NCBI GenBank assembly: GCA_024998815.1
Contig: JACEUQ010000002.1
Span: forward strand, 442,501 to 506,500
Direction: 5' to 3'
DNA: 64,000 bases
Source of the DNA: Opitutus sp.
GTDB lineage: Bacteria; Verrucomicrobiota; Verrucomicrobiia; Opitutales; Opitutaceae
A program made the position numbers and the translations under genes. Positions 35,328 to 44,184 of this stretch are shown in pieces. The notes below the pieces were generated by a model that ran no database searches, had not been told where the DNA came from, and was given only the letters and a program-made list of their open reading frames with translations. The number at the start of each line of letters is the position of its first letter. Position 1 is the stretch's first letter.

Positions 35328-36683
35328 ATGAACTGCCTCCGTTTTCCGTCCGCTGCCCGCCGCCTGATTCTTGCCACCGCCGCCCCCCTTCTGCTCGCCG
35401 CCGCTGTGCACGCCGGGGTCGCCGACCAGGCCGTGCGGGCCCAGGTGGCCAGCATCGATGTGATCGCTTACAAAACCCTCGTCAAAGACGTGGTCACCTT
35501 CTGCGGCGCTTTGCCGGCCGGCGATTCCTTCGCGCCCGAAAGCAACCTCGCCATTGCCACTTTAGTTGGCGGCATGCTGGACAAAGGCACCACCGCACAG
35601 GACCAGTTCGCGATCGCCCAACAACTCGACGCCGTCGGCGCCACCCTGACCTTCAGTGTCGACGACACCATGGTGTCCTTCAGCGGCAAATGCCTGCGCA
35701 AGGACTTCCCCTTGGTGATCGGACTACTGGCCGAACAACTGCGCGCCCCGGCCTTCAACGATGAGGATCTGGTCAAACTCCAGAAACAAATCTCTGGCCG
35801 CGTGCAACGCTCCCTAGAGCAGACTAACTACCGCGCAGGCCAGTCCTTCGCCGCCGCCATTTATCCTCTCGGCCACCCGAACTACGAGCCGGCTCCGGCT
35901 GCCTTCATGGCCGCAGTCAAGACCGCCACCGTGGCCGAGCTGCGCGCCTTTCACCAAAAGCACTACGGCCCGGCCGGCCTCACGTTGGTTGCCGTTGGCG
36001 ATGTCGACTCCGCCACCCTGCAAGCCGAGGTCGCCAAGGCCTTCGCCGGCTGGACGGGTGGAGTGAAACGCCCCGATTATCCACGCACCATCACTCACCT
36101 CGACGTTGACCGCGACCAGACCGTGTTCATGGCCGACAAGCCCAACGTAAGCGTCATTTTTGGCCAAGCCACCGGCCTGCGCCACGCCGATCCCGACGCG
36201 CTGCCCCTGCGTGTTGCCACGGCCATTTTGGGCAGCGGATTCACCGGTCGCCTGATGGCCACGGTGCGTGACCAAGAAGGCCTCACCTACGGGATCAGCT
36301 CGCGGGTTTCCAACGACAGCTACTCCAACGGCGACTGGCGCATTGCGGCGAATTTCTCGCCCGAGTTGTTGGAAAAAGGCCTCGCCGCCACCCGTCGCGA
36401 GTTAAAATCCTGGTATGAGCAGGGCGTCACCGCTGTGGAAGTGGGCCGCACCAAGACCAACCTTGCCGGCAGTTTTCAAGTGGGACTGGCCACGACCGAC
36501 GGCATGGCCGGCACGCTGCTGGCGACGGTTAACCGCGGGTATCCGCTGAGCTGGATCGACGAGTATCCGCAGAAGCTAACCGAGCTGACAGTGGAGCAGG
36601 TCAATGCGACGATTAAGAAGCACCTGCAGCCCGACAGCTTCGTGCTGATCAAAGCCGGCACGGTCCCGACGGCGGCCAAGTAA
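35328..36683 (+). CDS. M16 family peptidase-like protein (non-catalytic subunit)
   Basis: A 451-residue exported protein with a signal peptide (ARRLILATAAPLLLAAAVHA). At the place of HxxEH it reads ATLVGGMLDKGTTAQ, so zinc cannot be bound. The substrate-binding Arg/Tyr pair of M16 B-type subunits is kept in GSGFTGRLMATVRDQEGLTYG. It is probably the partner of the catalytic M16 protein upstream, shaping the chamber and binding substrate. Confidence 0.92.
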   Translation: MNCLRFPSAARRLILATAAPLLLAAAVHAGVADQAVRAQVASIDVIAYKTLVKDVVTFCGALPAGDSFAPESNLAIATLVGGMLDKGTTAQDQFAIAQQLDAVGATLTFSVDDTMVSFSGKCLRKDFPLVIGLLAEQLRAPAFNDEDLVKLQKQISGRVQRSLEQTNYRAGQSFAAAIYPLGHPNYEPAPAAFMAAVKTATVAELRAFHQKHYGPAGLTLVAVGDVDSATLQAEVAKAFAGWTGGVKRPDYPRTITHLDVDRDQTVFMADKPNVSVIFGQATGLRHADPDALPLRVATAILGSGFTGRLMATVRDQEGLTYGISSRVSNDSYSNGDWRIAANFSPELLEKGLAATRRELKSWYEQGVTAVEVGRTKTNLAGSFQVGLATTDGMAGTLLATVNRGYPLSWIDEYPQKLTELTVEQVNATIKKHLQPDSFVLIKAGTVPTAAK

Positions 36684-36772
36684 GGCGCGGGCGGACAGGA
36701 CTTGTAGGCAGTGACATTTAAGTTGGAGCTTCTGCCGGCGCTGCAAATCGAAGAAAAACTTCGATCCTTTTA

Positions 36773-36835
36773 GCCGCGAAAGAGCGCAAAGAAATACAGG
36801 GATTGTTCTTTGCACTCCTTGCGTTCTCTCGCGGC
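36773..36835. repeat. small inverted repeat (GCCGCGAAAGAGCGC...)
   Basis: GCCGCGAAAGAGCGCAAAGA is matched in inverse by TTCTTTGCACTCCTTGCGTT and CTCTCGCGGC. This type of sequence is dispersed in such genomes. It lies in the 1-kb gap between the M16 pair and panB. Confidence 0.7.
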
Positions 36836-36898
36836 CAAACTGCCGAGGTTTTTTCCGAAGTTGAGTCAGGAGTGGAATCGCGAAAGCGCTTCATTGTA

Positions 36899-36911
36899 GG
36901 GGGGGGGGGGG
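36899..36911 (+). repeat. run of 13 G
   Basis: A homopolymer of 13 G stands in the gap, with no open frame running through it. It is prone to slippage and to sequencing error, so its length is uncertain. Confidence 0.8.
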
Positions 36912-37059
36912 TGAATGACAAAAAACCACAACCACAGATGCCCACAAAACAGACGCCACTCCAGTCACCCCATTGTTTGGGAGCGCGAAAGTGGTCGTGG
37001 ACGAAACCGCCAAGGCAGTGATGCCTTTCGGAGGGACGAGGCCCGCAAAAAAAGCCAAC

Positions 37060-37435
37060 CGTCGCCGAACTGCGCACCGCCTGGAAGCGCCCCGAGCTGC
37101 CTGTATTCATCGGGCAACTCTCCTTGCACACCGCGAACTGGCCCGACGAGAAAGTGGGCTACGCCCCCCCTCCGCGAGGTGCAGCGCGCCTTTGCCGTAG
37201 CGGCCCCCGCTCCGGATTCGCCGTCACCCTCGACTACGGCGAGCGCGGCAATGTTCACCCCATTAACAAACAGCCCGTTGGCGAACACCTTCGACCGGCG
37301 TGGGATAGACGTGGAAAACGGTGACGCTCGGCGAAATCGCGCTCCAGGCGGGCGAGACCCGTTTGCGTTTAAAGGCGCAAAGGAAGGCTGGAAGGGCCTC
37401 AGCATTCGCCACGTCTGGCTGACGCCCGCTTTGTA
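37060..37435 (+). pseudogene. degraded sialate O-acetylesterase-type gene, C-terminal remains
   Basis: One frame reads LRTAWKRPELPVFIGQLSLH (37067 onward), like the R-x-xW...LPFxxVQL segment of DUF303 esterases. After a frameshift another gives PLREVQRAFAVAAPAPDS. The first frame resumes with GFAVTLDYGERGNVHPINKQ and PVGEHL, which matches the conserved D-x-G-x-x-x-(I/V)HP-x-NKQ-x-VGE-x-L. From 37321, VTLGEIALQAGETRLRLKAQ and then, in another frame, GWKGLSIRHVWLTPAL look like a C-terminal beta domain of a carbohydrate enzyme. At least three frame breaks make it non-functional. Confidence 0.65.
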
Positions 37436-37452
37436 ACAGGCCCGCACAAACC

Positions 37453-37579
37453 CCTTGAGCTCACGCTCAAGGCCACACGGAGGGGCTCAACGGTCGGGGC
37501 AGCCACGTGGAAGGGCCCCAGGACCACCCTTTGGCACTGCCAGCGACACTTCACCGTGGCCTTGAGCGTGAGCTTAAGG
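37453..37579. repeat. inverted repeat, family C (CCTTGAGCTCACGCTCAAGG)
   Basis: The arms at 37453-37476 and 37556-37579 are complementary but for one base (GTGGCCTTGAGCGTGAGC... on the right). Each arm is itself palindromic. A related copy lies at 40097-40178. It lies just before panB. Confidence 0.85.
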
Positions 37580-37683
37580 TGCTGCGCCCCGCGCTTGCCT
37601 GTACCGCCCAGCGCTTGCATCGCCGAAACCGCGCAAGAGCGGGGTTGGCTTTTGCCGGCGAGCTGCGAGAGTTCCCGCCTCGC

Positions 37684-38472
37684 ATGAAAACCGTCCTCGA
37701 ATTCAAGGCCCGCAAGGGTCAGGGCCGTATCAGTATGTCCACGGCCTACACGGCGTGGGAGGCCCGCTTTTTGGCTGCTTCACCCGTCGACTGCGTGTTG
37801 GTCGGCGACAGCGTTGCCACCGTCGTCGATGGCGAAGCGACGACCTTCGCCGCCACCCCCGAAATCATGGCGCGCCACACCGCCGCCGTCGCCCGCGGCT
37901 TGGCCGGCACCAAGTTCATCATCGCCGACTTCCCTTTCCTCGCTGCCCGCAAGGGCATCGCCCCCGCCGTCGAGTGCGCCGTACTACTGATGCGCGCCGG
38001 TGCCCATGCCGTTAAAATCGAGGGCATCGACGGCCACGCCGATGTCGTTAACCATCTGGTCGAGTCCGGCGTGCCGGTGATCGTCCACCTCGGGCTGACT
38101 CCGCAGTCGGTCAATGCGCTGGGCGGCTACAAGGTGCAGGGTAAAACCGAGGCCGCCGCCGAGGCACTCATCACCCAAGCCCGTGCCGCCGCCGAGGCGG
38201 GTGCGTGCGGTCTGGTGCTCGAATGCGTGCCCAGTGAAGTCGCTAAAATCATCACGGTAGCGCTGGCAATTCCGGTAATCGGCATCGGGGCCGGCCCGCA
38301 CACCGACGGACAGGTGCTGGTGTTTCACGATCTGCTCGGACTCAACCCCGGGTTTGCGCCGCGCTTCGTGCGCGCGTTCGCCGACGCCGGTGGCACGGTG
38401 ACCAGCGGCCTCGCCGGCTTCGCCGCCGCGGTGGCCGACGGCAGCTTCCCTAGCGCCAAAGAATCTTACTAA
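37684..38472 (+). CDS. panB: 3-methyl-2-oxobutanoate hydroxymethyltransferase
   Basis: A 262-residue TIM-barrel enzyme making ketopantoate for pantothenate. Signatures: STAYTAWEARFLAASPVDCV, VLVGDSVATVVDG (metal Asp), FIIADFPFLA, AVKIEGIDGH, VIVHLGLTPQSVNALGGYKV, LVLECVPSEVAKIIT (catalytic Glu), IPVIGIGAGPHTDGQVLVFH and DLLGLNPGFAPRF. I start at the ATG at 37684, directly before MKTVLEFKARKG; the upstream open frame covers the family C repeat. It stands with coaC and coaB, forming a pantothenate/CoA cluster. Confidence 0.96.
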   Translation: MKTVLEFKARKGQGRISMSTAYTAWEARFLAASPVDCVLVGDSVATVVDGEATTFAATPEIMARHTAAVARGLAGTKFIIADFPFLAARKGIAPAVECAVLLMRAGAHAVKIEGIDGHADVVNHLVESGVPVIVHLGLTPQSVNALGGYKVQGKTEAAAEALITQARAAAEAGACGLVLECVPSEVAKIITVALAIPVIGIGAGPHTDGQVLVFHDLLGLNPGFAPRFVRAFADAGGTVTSGLAGFAAAVADGSFPSAKESY

Positions 38473-38480
38473 GCCCCAAA

Positions 38481-38555
38481 AAGTAGCGCAGACTTCCAGT
38501 CTGCTTAGATCCGGAAACCCGTTACACCCAAGCAGACTGGAAGTCTGCGCTACTT
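38481..38555. repeat. dispersed palindromic repeat, family A, copy 4
   Basis: AAGTAGCGCAGACTTCCAGT with CTGC and the complementary GCAGACTGGAAGTCTGCGCT with ACTT form a perfect 24-bp stem with a 27-nt loop. It begins 9 bp after the panB stop and probably ends the transcript. Confidence 0.95.
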
Positions 38556-38579
38556 TTCGAGCCCATACCGCTGCCTTAC

Positions 38580-38619
38580 TCCGTGACCTCCGTGCCACCT
38601 CTCGTGCCCTCTGTGTAAC
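38580..38619 (+). repeat. 40-bp direct repeat upstream of coaC (copy 1)
   Basis: TCCGTGACCTCCGTGCCACC and TCTCGTGCCCTCTGTGTAAC are identical to 39341-39380. An inverted, diverged copy (GTTACACAGAGGGCACTAGA) lies at 39234. It lies 36 bp upstream of the coaC start. Confidence 0.95.
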
Positions 38620-38655
38620 CCTCCGACTCCGCCCCGTTCTCTCCCCGCTCCGCCC

Positions 38656-39219
38656 ATGACCACCGCCCGCAAACCCCGCCTGCTGTTTTTCCTCACTGGT
38701 TCGATCTCGTGCTACAAGGCCTGCTTCGCGATTTCGCGGCTGGTGCAGGCAGGCGTCGAGGTTCGCACGGTTGCCACACCCGCTGCGCTGCAATTCGTCG
38801 GTAAGGCGACGCTGGAGGGCCTCACTGGCCAGGCTGTAGCCAGCGACATGTGGGAGCCGGGCCGGGCCATGGAACACATTAACCTCGCCCGCTGGGCCGA
38901 CCTCGCGCTGGTCGCCCCCGCCACCGCCAACACGATCAACCGCCTCGCCAACGGCCTGGCCGACGACCTGGTTGGCAGCCTGTTCCTGGCGTGGGAACTG
39001 CAGAAAAAACCGTGGTGGATCGCGCCCGCGATGAACGTCGCGATGTTCGAACACCCGCTCACTCAGGCCTCGCTTGCCAAACTCGGCGGCCTTGGGGTGC
39101 GCGTGCTGCCCACCGGCAGCGGCCCGCTGGCCTGCGGCGAAGAGGGTGCCGGCCGGCTCCTTGAACCCGAGCAGCTCGTCATGCACGTCCTCGCCGAATT
39201 GGGGCCGAAGATCGCATGA
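38656..39219 (+). CDS. coaC: phosphopantothenoylcysteine decarboxylase (stand-alone CoaC)
   Basis: A 187-residue flavoprotein that decarboxylates phosphopantothenoylcysteine in CoA synthesis. It shows FLTGSISCYKACFAISRLVQ, the catalytic His in MEHINLARWADLALVAPATA, then NTINRLANGLADDLV, IAPAMNVAMFEHP (PAMN) and LPTGSGPLACGEEGAGRLLE (catalytic Cys). In most bacteria this is the N-terminal half of a fused CoaBC; here it ends after the domain and the ligase is a separate gene 194 bp downstream. Confidence 0.93.
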   Translation: MTTARKPRLLFFLTGSISCYKACFAISRLVQAGVEVRTVATPAALQFVGKATLEGLTGQAVASDMWEPGRAMEHINLARWADLALVAPATANTINRLANGLADDLVGSLFLAWELQKKPWWIAPAMNVAMFEHPLTQASLAKLGGLGVRVLPTGSGPLACGEEGAGRLLEPEQLVMHVLAELGPKIA

Positions 39220-39233
39220 GGGAGACAAGGCAG

Positions 39234-39380
39234 GGTTACACAGAGGGCACTAGAGGACCACAGAGTCCACGGAGTTAATCCTAGATCCAGTTAAAGAATT
39301 TCGTCCGTCCGTACATTAGTAAACTCCATGAACTCCGCCCTCCGTGACCTCCGTGCCACCTCTCGTGCCCTCTGTGTAAC
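39234..39380. repeat. dispersed repeat between coaC and coaB with the second copy of the 40-bp repeat
   Basis: GTTACACAGAGGGCACTAGA at 39234 is the inverse of the 40-bp repeat at 39341-39380, which is identical to 38580-38619. The segment therefore forms an imperfect inverted repeat filling most of the gap, and ends 33 bp before coaB. Confidence 0.9.
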
Positions 39381-39413
39381 TGCTCCGCTCCGCTAATCCT
39401 CCTGCCTTTTCAC

Positions 39414-40055
39414 GTGAACATCCTCATCACCGCCGGCGCGACCCGCGAACCCATCGACGCGGTGCGCTTTTTGTCCAACATCAGCACCGGCCGCACCGGA
39501 GCGCTGCTGGCCGACGCCCTCGCCGCCCACGGCCACACCGTCACGGTTCTCCACGGCGAAGCGGCCGTGCGCCCCAGCCGCGTGACCGACACCGAGTCGT
39601 TTTCCTCCACCGCAGCGCTGCAAGCCGCCCTGCGCCGCCGTCTCGGCAATGCCGCCCACCCCTATGACGCGGTTATCCACTGCGCCGCCGTCTCCGACTA
39701 CCGCCCTGACTCCACTCACGAGGGTAAAATGTCCTCCTACGCCGCCGAACTGACGGTGCGCCTGGTGCCCACGCCAAAGCTGCTACCCGAGTTAAAAACC
39801 TACGCCGCGCCCCGACCGCTGAAGGTCGTTGGGTTCAAACTCACCGCCGGTGCCGATGCGCCGGCCCGCGCGGCGGCCGTGGCCAAACTGTTTGCCGCCG
39901 GCACCGTGGATGCGGTTATCCACAACGACATGGACGACCTGTCCACCGGCGACGCCCGCCCCTTCCACGCTTGGCGCGCCGGCCAACCCGCGCCCGAAAC
40001 CTTGGCCGGAATCGAGGGGCTGATCCCCTGGTTGACGCAGTTTTTCGGGGCCTAA
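39414..40055 (+). CDS. coaB: phosphopantothenate--cysteine ligase (stand-alone CoaB)
   Basis: A 213-residue enzyme that joins cysteine to phosphopantothenate using a nucleotide triphosphate. The N-terminus MNILITAGATREPIDAVRFL with SNISTGRTGALLADAL is the classical CoaB nucleotide-binding start; AVIHCAAVSDYRP, then KVVGFKLTAGAD and AVIHNDMDDLSTG follow. The start is GTG at 39414. It performs the step before CoaC, the two being split here. The fused form is the common one; the split form is known in some lineages. Confidence 0.92.
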   Translation: MNILITAGATREPIDAVRFLSNISTGRTGALLADALAAHGHTVTVLHGEAAVRPSRVTDTESFSSTAALQAALRRRLGNAAHPYDAVIHCAAVSDYRPDSTHEGKMSSYAAELTVRLVPTPKLLPELKTYAAPRPLKVVGFKLTAGADAPARAAAVAKLFAAGTVDAVIHNDMDDLSTGDARPFHAWRAGQPAPETLAGIEGLIPWLTQFFGA

Positions 40056-40096
40056 AGCGAATTCGCTGCGTCGAAGATCGGAGCCCTTGGCCCACC

Positions 40097-40178
40097 CCTG
40101 CGCTCACGCGCAAGGCCCCACGATCCCCGTACGGGCTCAAGCGATGTACTCCCCGTGGCCTTGAGCGTGAGCTCGAGG
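40097..40178. repeat. inverted repeat, family C, second copy
   Basis: CCTGCGCTCACGCGCAAGGC on the left and GTGGCCTTGAGCGTGAGCTC on the right match imperfectly in inverse. It lies behind coaB. Confidence 0.75.
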
Positions 40179-40237
40179 TGCCGGAACCCACGACTTGTAC
40201 GTGATTCGTCTTAAGCCTGAATTCCGAAGTTCAAACC

Positions 40238-40372
40238 AACCACAGATTACACAGATTGCACAGATACAATCCCTTAGGAGGTAAAAGGACTCAGCGTGAT
40301 CCCCTTTTTTTCATCCTGTCTTCAAATTCAGTAACACTCTGTTATCTGTGCTCATCTGTGAATTCCGTGGTT
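40238..40372. repeat. inverted repeat of the ACCACAGATTACACAGAT type
   Basis: AACCACAGATTACACAGATT at 40238 is answered by TTATCTGTGCTCATCTGTGA and ATTCCGTGGTT. Such sequences are dispersed in many Verrucomicrobiota genomes. Together with the family C repeat it fills most of the 460 bp between coaB and the kinase gene. Confidence 0.75.
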
Positions 40373-40515
40373 AAAACTTCGGCGTTCGGGTTAAGCCAGC
40401 CACTGAGCCCCTAAAACCTGGGCTTATTCCACGAGGGGGCGGCCGCTTTTTGCGAGTTAGCCCTAAGGTAACCGACCGAATGCGCCGATAGATAACTGAC
40501 CTACTCTCGTCAGTT

Positions 40516-43500
40516 ATGCTGCCCAAAACCACCCCCTCTGCGGCCCCCAGCTCGCCTGCCGGCTGCGCGACCCGCGATTCCGCGCACCCAACCGTGCACG
40601 CCCCGCTCGCACCGGCCCTGCCGCTTAAAGCGAACTGCGGAACTCGGGGCCACGCCCGTCTGCGTGGCGCCAGTCTGCCCATAGTCAGCGTGATCCTCAT
40701 CGGGCTCGGGCTCAGTGTCGCAGCCACCTGGTGGACTGAACAGGTCGCCCGCTCGCGGGATTTTGAATACTTCAACCATCTAGGCGCGGACCTGAAGGCC
40801 GAGATCCACCGCTGCATTAATCATAGCGAGAACGGGCTGCGTGGCGCGCGCTCGCTCTGGCCCGCCAGCAAATCAGTCGAACGCGGCGAGTTCACCGCGA
40901 TGATTGCCGAGCGCAACCTCGCCGAGGAGTTCCCCGGCGCCCTTGGCGTCGGTTTCATTCGCCGCGTGCCGCGAGCAAACCTGGCCGAATTCCTTGTCGC
41001 CACTCGCGCCGATGACGCCCCGGGATTCCAACTTAAAAGCCAGGGCGATGCAGCCGAACTCTACGTTGTTGAGTTTATCCACCCGCTGGCGCCGAACGCA
41101 GCCGCCGAGGGATTTGATTTCGCGCAAGATCCACGGCTTCGCGCGGCCGCTGAGCACGCCATGCGCAGCGGTGAAATCGCCTTTACCCCGCCGCTTTTGC
41201 TCAACCCACAAGACCCGTCCAGCAAAGGGGTTTTTATGATTTTTCCGGTTTACCGAAACGGTAGCCGGCCCGCCACCGCCGACGAGCGCAGCGCAGCGCT
41301 CCTGGGCTGGACTTACCTGCCGGTGAGCGCCTCGCGCTTGCTCGCCTCCCTCACCAGCGGGCTGAGCGAGCAGATCAACTTTGATGTTTTGGGCGGCCCC
41401 GACCGCAGCCAACCCGTGTTCCAAACCGGAAAAGCCGAAGCTGGCGCTAGCGCACCAACGGCCCATGCGCCGAGGGGATTTCATCGCGTTATCCCCCTTC
41501 AGTTGCGCAACGAGTCGTGGGAACTGTCCGTCACTCCCAGCACACACTTCGAAGCGACTTCGCGCCTGAGTGTTTATAGCGCTGCGCTCATCGGGCCCAT
41601 CCTCACCCTGTTGGTCGCCGGCCTGCTGCTCAGCTACCAGCGTACCTCGCAAAAAGCCCGCGCTCTAGCCGAAGCCATGACCGCCGATCTGGCTGAAGCC
41701 AAAAACAATGCCGAGCAACTCGCCCTGGTCGCCACCCGCACCACCAATGCCGTCGTTTTCACCGATGCCCAGCGGCGGATCACCTGGGTAAACGATGGGT
41801 TCGTACGCATCACCGGCTATACGGCCAGAGAGGCCATTGGCAAAAAACCCGGCGACTTCTTGCAATCCGTTCGCACTGACCCGGCCACGATTCGGGCCAT
41901 GCGCGCCGCGTTTGACCGTGGCATGAGTTTCCAGGGCGACATCTGCAACCAGCGCAAGGACGGCCAGGATTATTGGGTGAACCTCGATGTTATCCCGCTG
42001 CATGACGAGCTGGGCCAGCTCACCGGCTTCATGGCCACCAAGCTCGATATCACCGCGAGCAAACTCACCGCAGATCGGCTCGAGATCGAAAGGCAGCGCG
42101 CCGAAGCCGCGCTGACCGACCTGCGCCGCACCGAGAGCGAGTTGCAGCAAAAGGCCTCGCGCCTAGCTCTGGCCAACCAAGTCGGCGGCATCGGCATTTG
42201 GGAATGGGACGTGCGCACCAACACGCTGCTGTGGGACGCCACCATGCGCAGCATCTTCGGCCTGCCACCCGATGCGCTGGTCAATTCCTACGCTTCCTGG
42301 GCAGACGCGCTCCACCCCGACGATCGAGCCAAAGCATATGAGGAACTTAAGGATGCAGTCGCAGGCATCCGGCCGTTCGACACCGAGTTCCGGATTTCAT
42401 GGCCCGACGGCGCGGTTCACCACCTGCGGGCCCGCGCCATCGTTCAACGCGATGAACACGGCCAACCACTCAAGATGATCGGCGTGAACTGGGACATCAC
42501 CGAATTGAAAAACAGCCAGGAGCGCCTCCAGTTGTTCTCCCGCGCCGTTGAACAAAGCCCGGCCAGCGTCGTCATCACCAACACTCGCGGCGACATCGAG
42601 TACGTGAACGACAAGTTCACCCGCCTTACCGGCTACTCTCGCGCCGAAGTTTTGGGCAAAAACCCCCGCGTGCTTAAATCCGGGGAGACCTCGCCAGAGG
42701 CCTATTTCGAACTGTGGGCCACCCTGAGTCGCGGCGAGCCTTGGTCCGGGGTCTTCCACAATATGAACAAGGCCGGCCAGCTGTATTGGGAAGCCGCCAC
42801 CATTACCCCGATTAAGACCGATGCCGGCGTGATCACCCACTACCTCGCCAGTAAAGAGGACATCACCGAGCGCCGCGCCGCCGAGGCCGCGCTGCGCCAC
42901 GAACGCTGGCTGCTGAACTGCCTGATGGAAACGGTGCCCGCACTGATTTATTTCAAGGACAACGAGAGCCGGTTTATCCAGGTCAACCAGGCGCTGGCCA
43001 CGTTCGTCGGCGCCGAGCCAGCAACGATCCTTGGCCGCACCGACTTCGACTTCTACCAGGCGGCCGATGCCGCCAAATGCGCCGACGACGAAGCGTCCAT
43101 TCGTCAAACCGGCCGCCCGATCATCGACCAAATCGAGCAAATCACCCAGCGCAACGGCACCCGGCGCTGGTTCTCCACCAGCAAACTGCCTCTGCGTAAC
43201 GCCGCCGGTATCATCACCGGCACCTTCGGCCTTTCCACCGACATCACGGTGCAAAAACGCTCCGACGAGGAGCGCGCGACCCTGCAAATCCAGCTCACCC
43301 AATCGCAGAAGCTGGAGTCCATCGGTATGCTTGCTGCGGGCATTGCCCACGAGATCAACACGCCCTCGCAATTCGTCACCGACAACCTCGCCTACGTCAC
43401 CCAAGGAGTGGCTAAACTCGACCCGGTGCTGGAGGCGCATCCCCGCCTGCTCGCCGCGCTGCACGCAAGCGGGCCCTTGGCCCCCGACGTTGCGGAGTGG

Positions 43501-44184
43501 CTGGCAACCTTGCCCAACGTGAAACTCGAAGTCCTGCGCCGCGAATTACCCTCGGCGCTGGCCGACGCCCACGACGGCATGGTGCGCATCACCCAAATCG
43601 TGCGCGCCATGAAGAGTTACTCCCACCGCAGTGGCGACGCGTTGACCGCCTCCGACCTCAACCAAGCCATCGAGAACACCCTGATTGTTTGCCGCAATGA
43701 ATGGAAATACGTGGCCGACATGCAGACCCACCTCGATCCCGCGCTGCCCGCAGTGCCGTGCCACCTGGGAGATTTCAACCAGGTGATCGTCAACTTGGTG
43801 GTCAACGCCGCGCATAGTATCGGCGACGTCGTGGCGAAAACCCCCGGCAGCAAAGGCGTCATCACGGTGAGCACGCGAGTGGCCGAAGGCTGGGCGGAAG
43901 TGCGGGTGGCCGACACCGGGGCCGGCATCCCCGAGAGCGCCCGCAGCCACATTTTCACGCCGTTTTTTACCACCAAGCAGGTCGGCAAAGGTACCGGCCA
44001 AGGGCTGGCGCTGGCGCGCTCGGTAATCGTCGACCGGCATAAAGGCACGTTGAGCTTCGAAACCGAGCTGGGGCGCGGCACCACGTTTTTTATTCGAATC
44101 CCGTTGGTGGCTGTGGTCGAAGCTGGAGCCGCCAACTCAGTCATAGGCAATCCGACCGCCCCCGGTCACCCCACACCCGCATGA
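40516..44184 (+). CDS. CHASE/multi-PAS sensor histidine kinase
   Basis: A 1222-residue membrane kinase. A first helix (LPIVSVILIGLGLSVAATWW, about 54-74) and a second (SAALIGPILTLLVAGLLLSY, about 356-375) enclose a periplasmic CHASE-type domain (FPGALGVGFIRRVPRANLAE). Four PAS domains follow, beginning near VFTDAQRRITWVNDGFVRIT, GIWEWDVRTNTLLWDATMRS, VVITNTRGDIEYVNDKFTRL and IYFKDNESRFIQVNQALATF. HisKA has GMLAAGIAHEINTPSQFVTD (His), and HATPase has NQVIVNLVVNAAHS (N box), DTGAGIPESARSHIF and GTGQGLALARS. Its stop overlaps the next gene's start by 4 nt, so that response regulator is the likely partner. Confidence 0.93.
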   Translation: MLPKTTPSAAPSSPAGCATRDSAHPTVHAPLAPALPLKANCGTRGHARLRGASLPIVSVILIGLGLSVAATWWTEQVARSRDFEYFNHLGADLKAEIHRCINHSENGLRGARSLWPASKSVERGEFTAMIAERNLAEEFPGALGVGFIRRVPRANLAEFLVATRADDAPGFQLKSQGDAAELYVVEFIHPLAPNAAAEGFDFAQDPRLRAAAEHAMRSGEIAFTPPLLLNPQDPSSKGVFMIFPVYRNGSRPATADERSAALLGWTYLPVSASRLLASLTSGLSEQINFDVLGGPDRSQPVFQTGKAEAGASAPTAHAPRGFHRVIPLQLRNESWELSVTPSTHFEATSRLSVYSAALIGPILTLLVAGLLLSYQRTSQKARALAEAMTADLAEAKNNAEQLALVATRTTNAVVFTDAQRRITWVNDGFVRITGYTAREAIGKKPGDFLQSVRTDPATIRAMRAAFDRGMSFQGDICNQRKDGQDYWVNLDVIPLHDELGQLTGFMATKLDITASKLTADRLEIERQRAEAALTDLRRTESELQQKASRLALANQVGGIGIWEWDVRTNTLLWDATMRSIFGLPPDALVNSYASWADALHPDDRAKAYEELKDAVAGIRPFDTEFRISWPDGAVHHLRARAIVQRDEHGQPLKMIGVNWDITELKNSQERLQLFSRAVEQSPASVVITNTRGDIEYVNDKFTRLTGYSRAEVLGKNPRVLKSGETSPEAYFELWATLSRGEPWSGVFHNMNKAGQLYWEAATITPIKTDAGVITHYLASKEDITERRAAEAALRHERWLLNCLMETVPALIYFKDNESRFIQVNQALATFVGAEPATILGRTDFDFYQAADAAKCADDEASIRQTGRPIIDQIEQITQRNGTRRWFSTSKLPLRNAAGIITGTFGLSTDITVQKRSDEERATLQIQLTQSQKLESIGMLAAGIAHEINTPSQFVTDNLAYVTQGVAKLDPVLEAHPRLLAALHASGPLAPDVAEWLATLPNVKLEVLRRELPSALADAHDGMVRITQIVRAMKSYSHRSGDALTASDLNQAIENTLIVCRNEWKYVADMQTHLDPALPAVPCHLGDFNQVIVNLVVNAAHSIGDVVAKTPGSKGVITVSTRVAEGWAEVRVADTGAGIPESARSHIFTPFFTTKQVGKGTGQGLALARSVIVDRHKGTLSFETELGRGTTFFIRIPLVAVVEAGAANSVIGNPTAPGHPTPA

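Noticed and set aside
36915-37436. 173-residue plus-strand frame before panB
   Set aside because: Only its last part resembles a protein; the region is a mosaic of frames from a decayed gene.
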